This document shows, piece after piece, positions 5,199-7,013 of a DNA stretch of 7,013 nucleotides. Location: NCBI GenBank assembly GCA_020216575.1, contig JAIUYC010000188.1, positions 1 through 7,013 of the forward strand, in the 5' to 3' direction. The translations under genes and the position numbers were made by a program. The stretch's first letter is position 1. Every line of letters starts with the position of its first letter. The notes under the pieces are model-generated. The model made no database searches, was not told where the DNA came from, and worked only from the letters and a program-made list of their open reading frames with translations. Source of the stretch: Coleofasciculus sp. S288 (lineage in GTDB: Bacteria; Cyanobacteriota; Cyanobacteriia; Cyanobacteriales; Coleofasciculaceae).

Positions 5199-7013
5199 CT
5201 AGGTTGTGATGAAATCCGCTGAGTTGATAGTCATAGCATTGATGTCTGTCAGAATGGCTAGTAGCTCACTACTATTACCACTCGTGACGCTGATTAATGT
5301 ATTAGCCACGTTGGCATCGCTACCTTGGACAATCGTTAATTGCTCGAACAACAACTCGCCTGACAATACAATTCGGTCTTGGCCATTGGTGAAATCGGTG
5401 ATGGTGTCGGTGCCTTCGCCCACAGCTAACACAAAGCGATCGCTTCCCCTGCCACCCTGCAATGTATCGTTTCCAAGTCCACCATTCAGCAGATCATCAC
5501 CGTTTTGTCCAAAGAGTTGATCCGCTCCACTACCTCCCAAGAGGGTATCGTTCCCATTATCCCCATTGAGAACATCATTATCACTACCCCCATCGAGTAA
5601 GTCATTGGCGTTACCCCCATTGAGAGTATCATTGCCACTGCCCCCATTGAGAGTATCCGCGTCATTACCACCATTAAGACTGTCATCTCCTGAACGTCCA
5701 AAAATGATGTCACTCTTCACGGTACCGTTGAGCGTTTCAGAAGCAGAAGTTCCCCAAATCACGCCCTGTGGAACGGCTAATTCTAAACGAGCTAGAACTG
5801 GATCGTGGTCGCTGGCTTGCTCGTTAAACTCAGCATTAACGTGAACAGCATCATACTCAGCATCACCGAAAAGGCTGTCACTGACCAGAATGTGATCGAG
5901 CGATTGGGAATTGCCCTCAAAAATGTAGGAGTAACGCTCATTCTCTGGCAGAGTCTCGGTTAAATTATTCAAGCTCTGTTCGAGGATATTTAGAGGAGAA
6001 ATGAACTCAAACTCGTTAAAGTCACCAAGGACGACCACATTAGCATTAGGGTCAGCTGCCAGAATGTCATCGACGTAGTCTTTAACCGTCTCGGCTTGAG
6101 CTCTCCGTTGATCTACCCCGCCATTGATGTCCGGATCTTCTTGACCCGAATTGGGTTGGTTAGTGACACTCGGTTGATTCTGACCAAATAGCGGACTGCT
6201 GCCCCCCTTCGAGGCAAAGTGATTGTTGACAAGCGTTACTTCTTGACCGTTGAACAAAAACGTACCTGCTAAGGAAATCCGGCTATCCTCAAAAGCGGGG
6301 TCGTTCGGGTCACCAACTCGTTCCAGGGAACCCTCAACAAAGTCAACGCGGTTGGGATTGTAAAGATAACCGACGCGAATGTTGCCTCCTGGCTGTCCCC
6401 CCTCTTGGTCGTCCACAGGTGGAATATCCCGGAATTCATAGCGAGGCCCACCGGCTGCAACAATGGCATCAATTAAGGTTTGGTAGGTGAGGCTGGCATC
6501 AACAACATTTGAATTGACACTGCCATCATTATCCTGGACTTCCTGTAGGGCGATGATGTCGGGAGTTTTGAGATTGTTGACGATTTGGGCGGCGATCTGG
6601 TCAAACTGACCATTGGCAATATCTCGATCGCCATCTGCATCATTGGGGTCAAGGTTGAGGACGTTAAAGCTAGCGACGGTAAGTTCGTTGGTCGTGGAAA
6701 CTAGATTAGTTGTCTCTCGCTGTAGGTTACTCGGTGTGGCGCTGAAGGTTTCAGTTGCCAGGACTTCAAAATTACCGAAGCCGTAGCTTACTACACCCGT
6801 AACATCACCGAGTTGAGCACCCACATCAACCTGGGGCGTTGAGAAGCCAGGTAGTATGCCACTATCGGTCTGAATCTGGATGCGCTCTGGATTGAAGTCA
6901 TCAGGACTGATGTTGATCGTAGTGCGATCGCTCACCCCTGTCGCATTCACCCCGTTATCCGCCAGGGTATAGATTTCCCCAAATCGGTTGGTGGGGCTGA
7001 CAGCTACAGCATC
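5199..7013 (-). CDS. Secreted EEP-family nuclease/phosphoesterase with RTX repeats (5' end outside window)
   Basis: The frame is open to the right edge, so 604 C-terminal residues are visible (numbered from the edge); a GTG at 6950 lies inside the conserved N-terminal part and is not the start. Residues 1-90 (SPTNRFGEIYTLADNG, ISPDDFNPERIQI) resemble the region before the catalytic domain in ExeM/NucH-type extracellular nucleases. The endonuclease/exonuclease/phosphatase fold follows (about 112-412), with the expected metal and catalytic motifs: VASFNVLNL (Asn117), ALQEVQD (Glu158), NNHFASKGG (His265), LGDFNEFEF (Asp331, Asn333), SLDHILVSD (Asp373, His374) and SDHDPV (Asp402, His403). Eleven RTX nonapeptides come next, then a roughly 75-residue acidic, hydrophobic C-terminus ending SADFITT, as in type I secretion substrates. 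It probably degrades extracellular DNA or phosphoesters, perhaps for phosphate or nucleotide scavenging (inference). A terminator hairpin follows. Confidence 0.93.
   Translation of the reverse strand, partial: DAVAVSPTNRFGEIYTLADNGVNATGVSDRTTINISPDDFNPERIQIQTDSGILPGFSTPQVDVGAQLGDVTGVVSYGFGNFEVLATETFSATPSNLQRETTNLVSTTNELTVASFNVLNLDPNDADGDRDIANGQFDQIAAQIVNNLKTPDIIALQEVQDNDGSVNSNVVDASLTYQTLIDAIVAAGGPRYEFRDIPPVDDQEGGQPGGNIRVGYLYNPNRVDFVEGSLERVGDPNDPAFEDSRISLAGTFLFNGQEVTLVNNHFASKGGSSPLFGQNQPSVTNQPNSGQEDPDINGGVDQRRAQAETVKDYVDDILAADPNANVVVLGDFNEFEFISPLNILEQSLNNLTETLPENERYSYIFEGNSQSLDHILVSDSLFGDAEYDAVHVNAEFNEQASDHDPVLARLELAVPQGVIWGTSASETLNGTVKSDIIFGRSGDDSLNGGNDADTLNGGSGNDTLNGGNANDLLDGGSDNDVLNGDNGNDTLLGGSGADQLFGQNGDDLLNGGLGNDTLQGGRGSDRFVLAVGEGTDTITDFTNGQDRIVLSGELLFEQLTIVQGSDANVANTLISVTSGNSSELLAILTDINAMTINSADFITT
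5436..5732 (-). repeat. RTX array: eleven calcium-binding nonapeptides
   Basis: Within the nuclease, 99 residues divide exactly into eleven 9-residue units such as LNGGSGNDT, LDGGSDNDV and LQGGRGSDR, following the GGxGxDxUx rule. At DNA level this is a 27-bp periodicity. RTX repeats bind Ca2+ and fold outside the cell after type I secretion. Units 1, 2, 7 and 9 depart from the GG consensus at one or more places. Confidence 0.93.

Larger units (their letters stand above)
5088..5204. repeat. Perfect 10-bp inverted repeat around the terminator, overlapping the stop codon
   Basis: ACCTAGTGCA (5088-5097) and its exact reverse complement TGCACTAGGT (5195-5204) bracket a segment with the strong hairpin and the heptamer repeats. 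The TAG stop of the minus-strand nuclease gene (5199-5201) lies inside the right copy. It may be a small palindromic insertion unit, but I see no target duplication. Confidence 0.45.

Noticed and set aside
5021..5209. 62-residue plus-strand ORF
   Set aside because: Crosses the MITE end, G-rich repeats, terminator hairpin and heptamers; not a plausible gene.
5566..5844. Plus-strand ORFs opposite the RTX region
   Set aside because: Shadows of the 27-bp periodic RTX coding sequence (proline/serine/leucine-rich antisense reading).

Overview
The window looks like cyanobacterial DNA. I count ten copies of the HIP1 octamer GCGATCGC (starting at 359, 416, 900, 1775, 1920, 2240, 3133, 3565, 5436 and 6924), roughly a hundred times what chance would give in 7 kb. 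It also carries heptanucleotide tandem repeats, a DUF29 protein, and a short KdpD without a kinase domain. All of these are typical of cyanobacteria, and the repeats and noncoding clutter suggest a large-genome, probably filamentous species (inference).

Left part (1-2096, + strand): the 3' end of kdpC, then a 625-bp gap holding two HIP1 sites and an uncertain small membrane-protein ORF, then a complete stand-alone KdpD sensory protein (P-loop KdpD domain plus USP domain, no histidine kinase). Together they are the end of a high-affinity K+ uptake locus (Kdp P-type ATPase); kdpA and kdpB should lie to the left.

Middle part (2097-4356): a repeat-rich convergent gap, a DUF29 gene on the - strand with a very strong ribosome binding site, an array of 21-bp minisatellite units (2836-3087) open on both strands, a mosaic of inverted repeats bounded by imperfect terminal inverted repeats (3170-3407), and a LysR-type regulator on the + strand. 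The regulator's target cannot be read from the window.

Right part (4357-7013): about 840 bp without a convincing gene. It holds a possible decayed gene fragment, two structured inverted-repeat segments, a 90-bp MITE-like palindrome, and a strong hairpin that probably ends the last gene. That gene (- strand, running off the right edge) encodes a large secreted endonuclease/exonuclease/phosphatase-fold protein with eleven RTX calcium-binding nonapeptides, expected to leave the cell by type I secretion.

I see no complete transposase, CRISPR array, tRNA or rRNA, and no clear new multi-gene system. The most unusual items are the 21-bp two-strand-open minisatellite next to DUF29, the KdpD without kinase displaced from kdpC, and the nested inverted-repeat elements.
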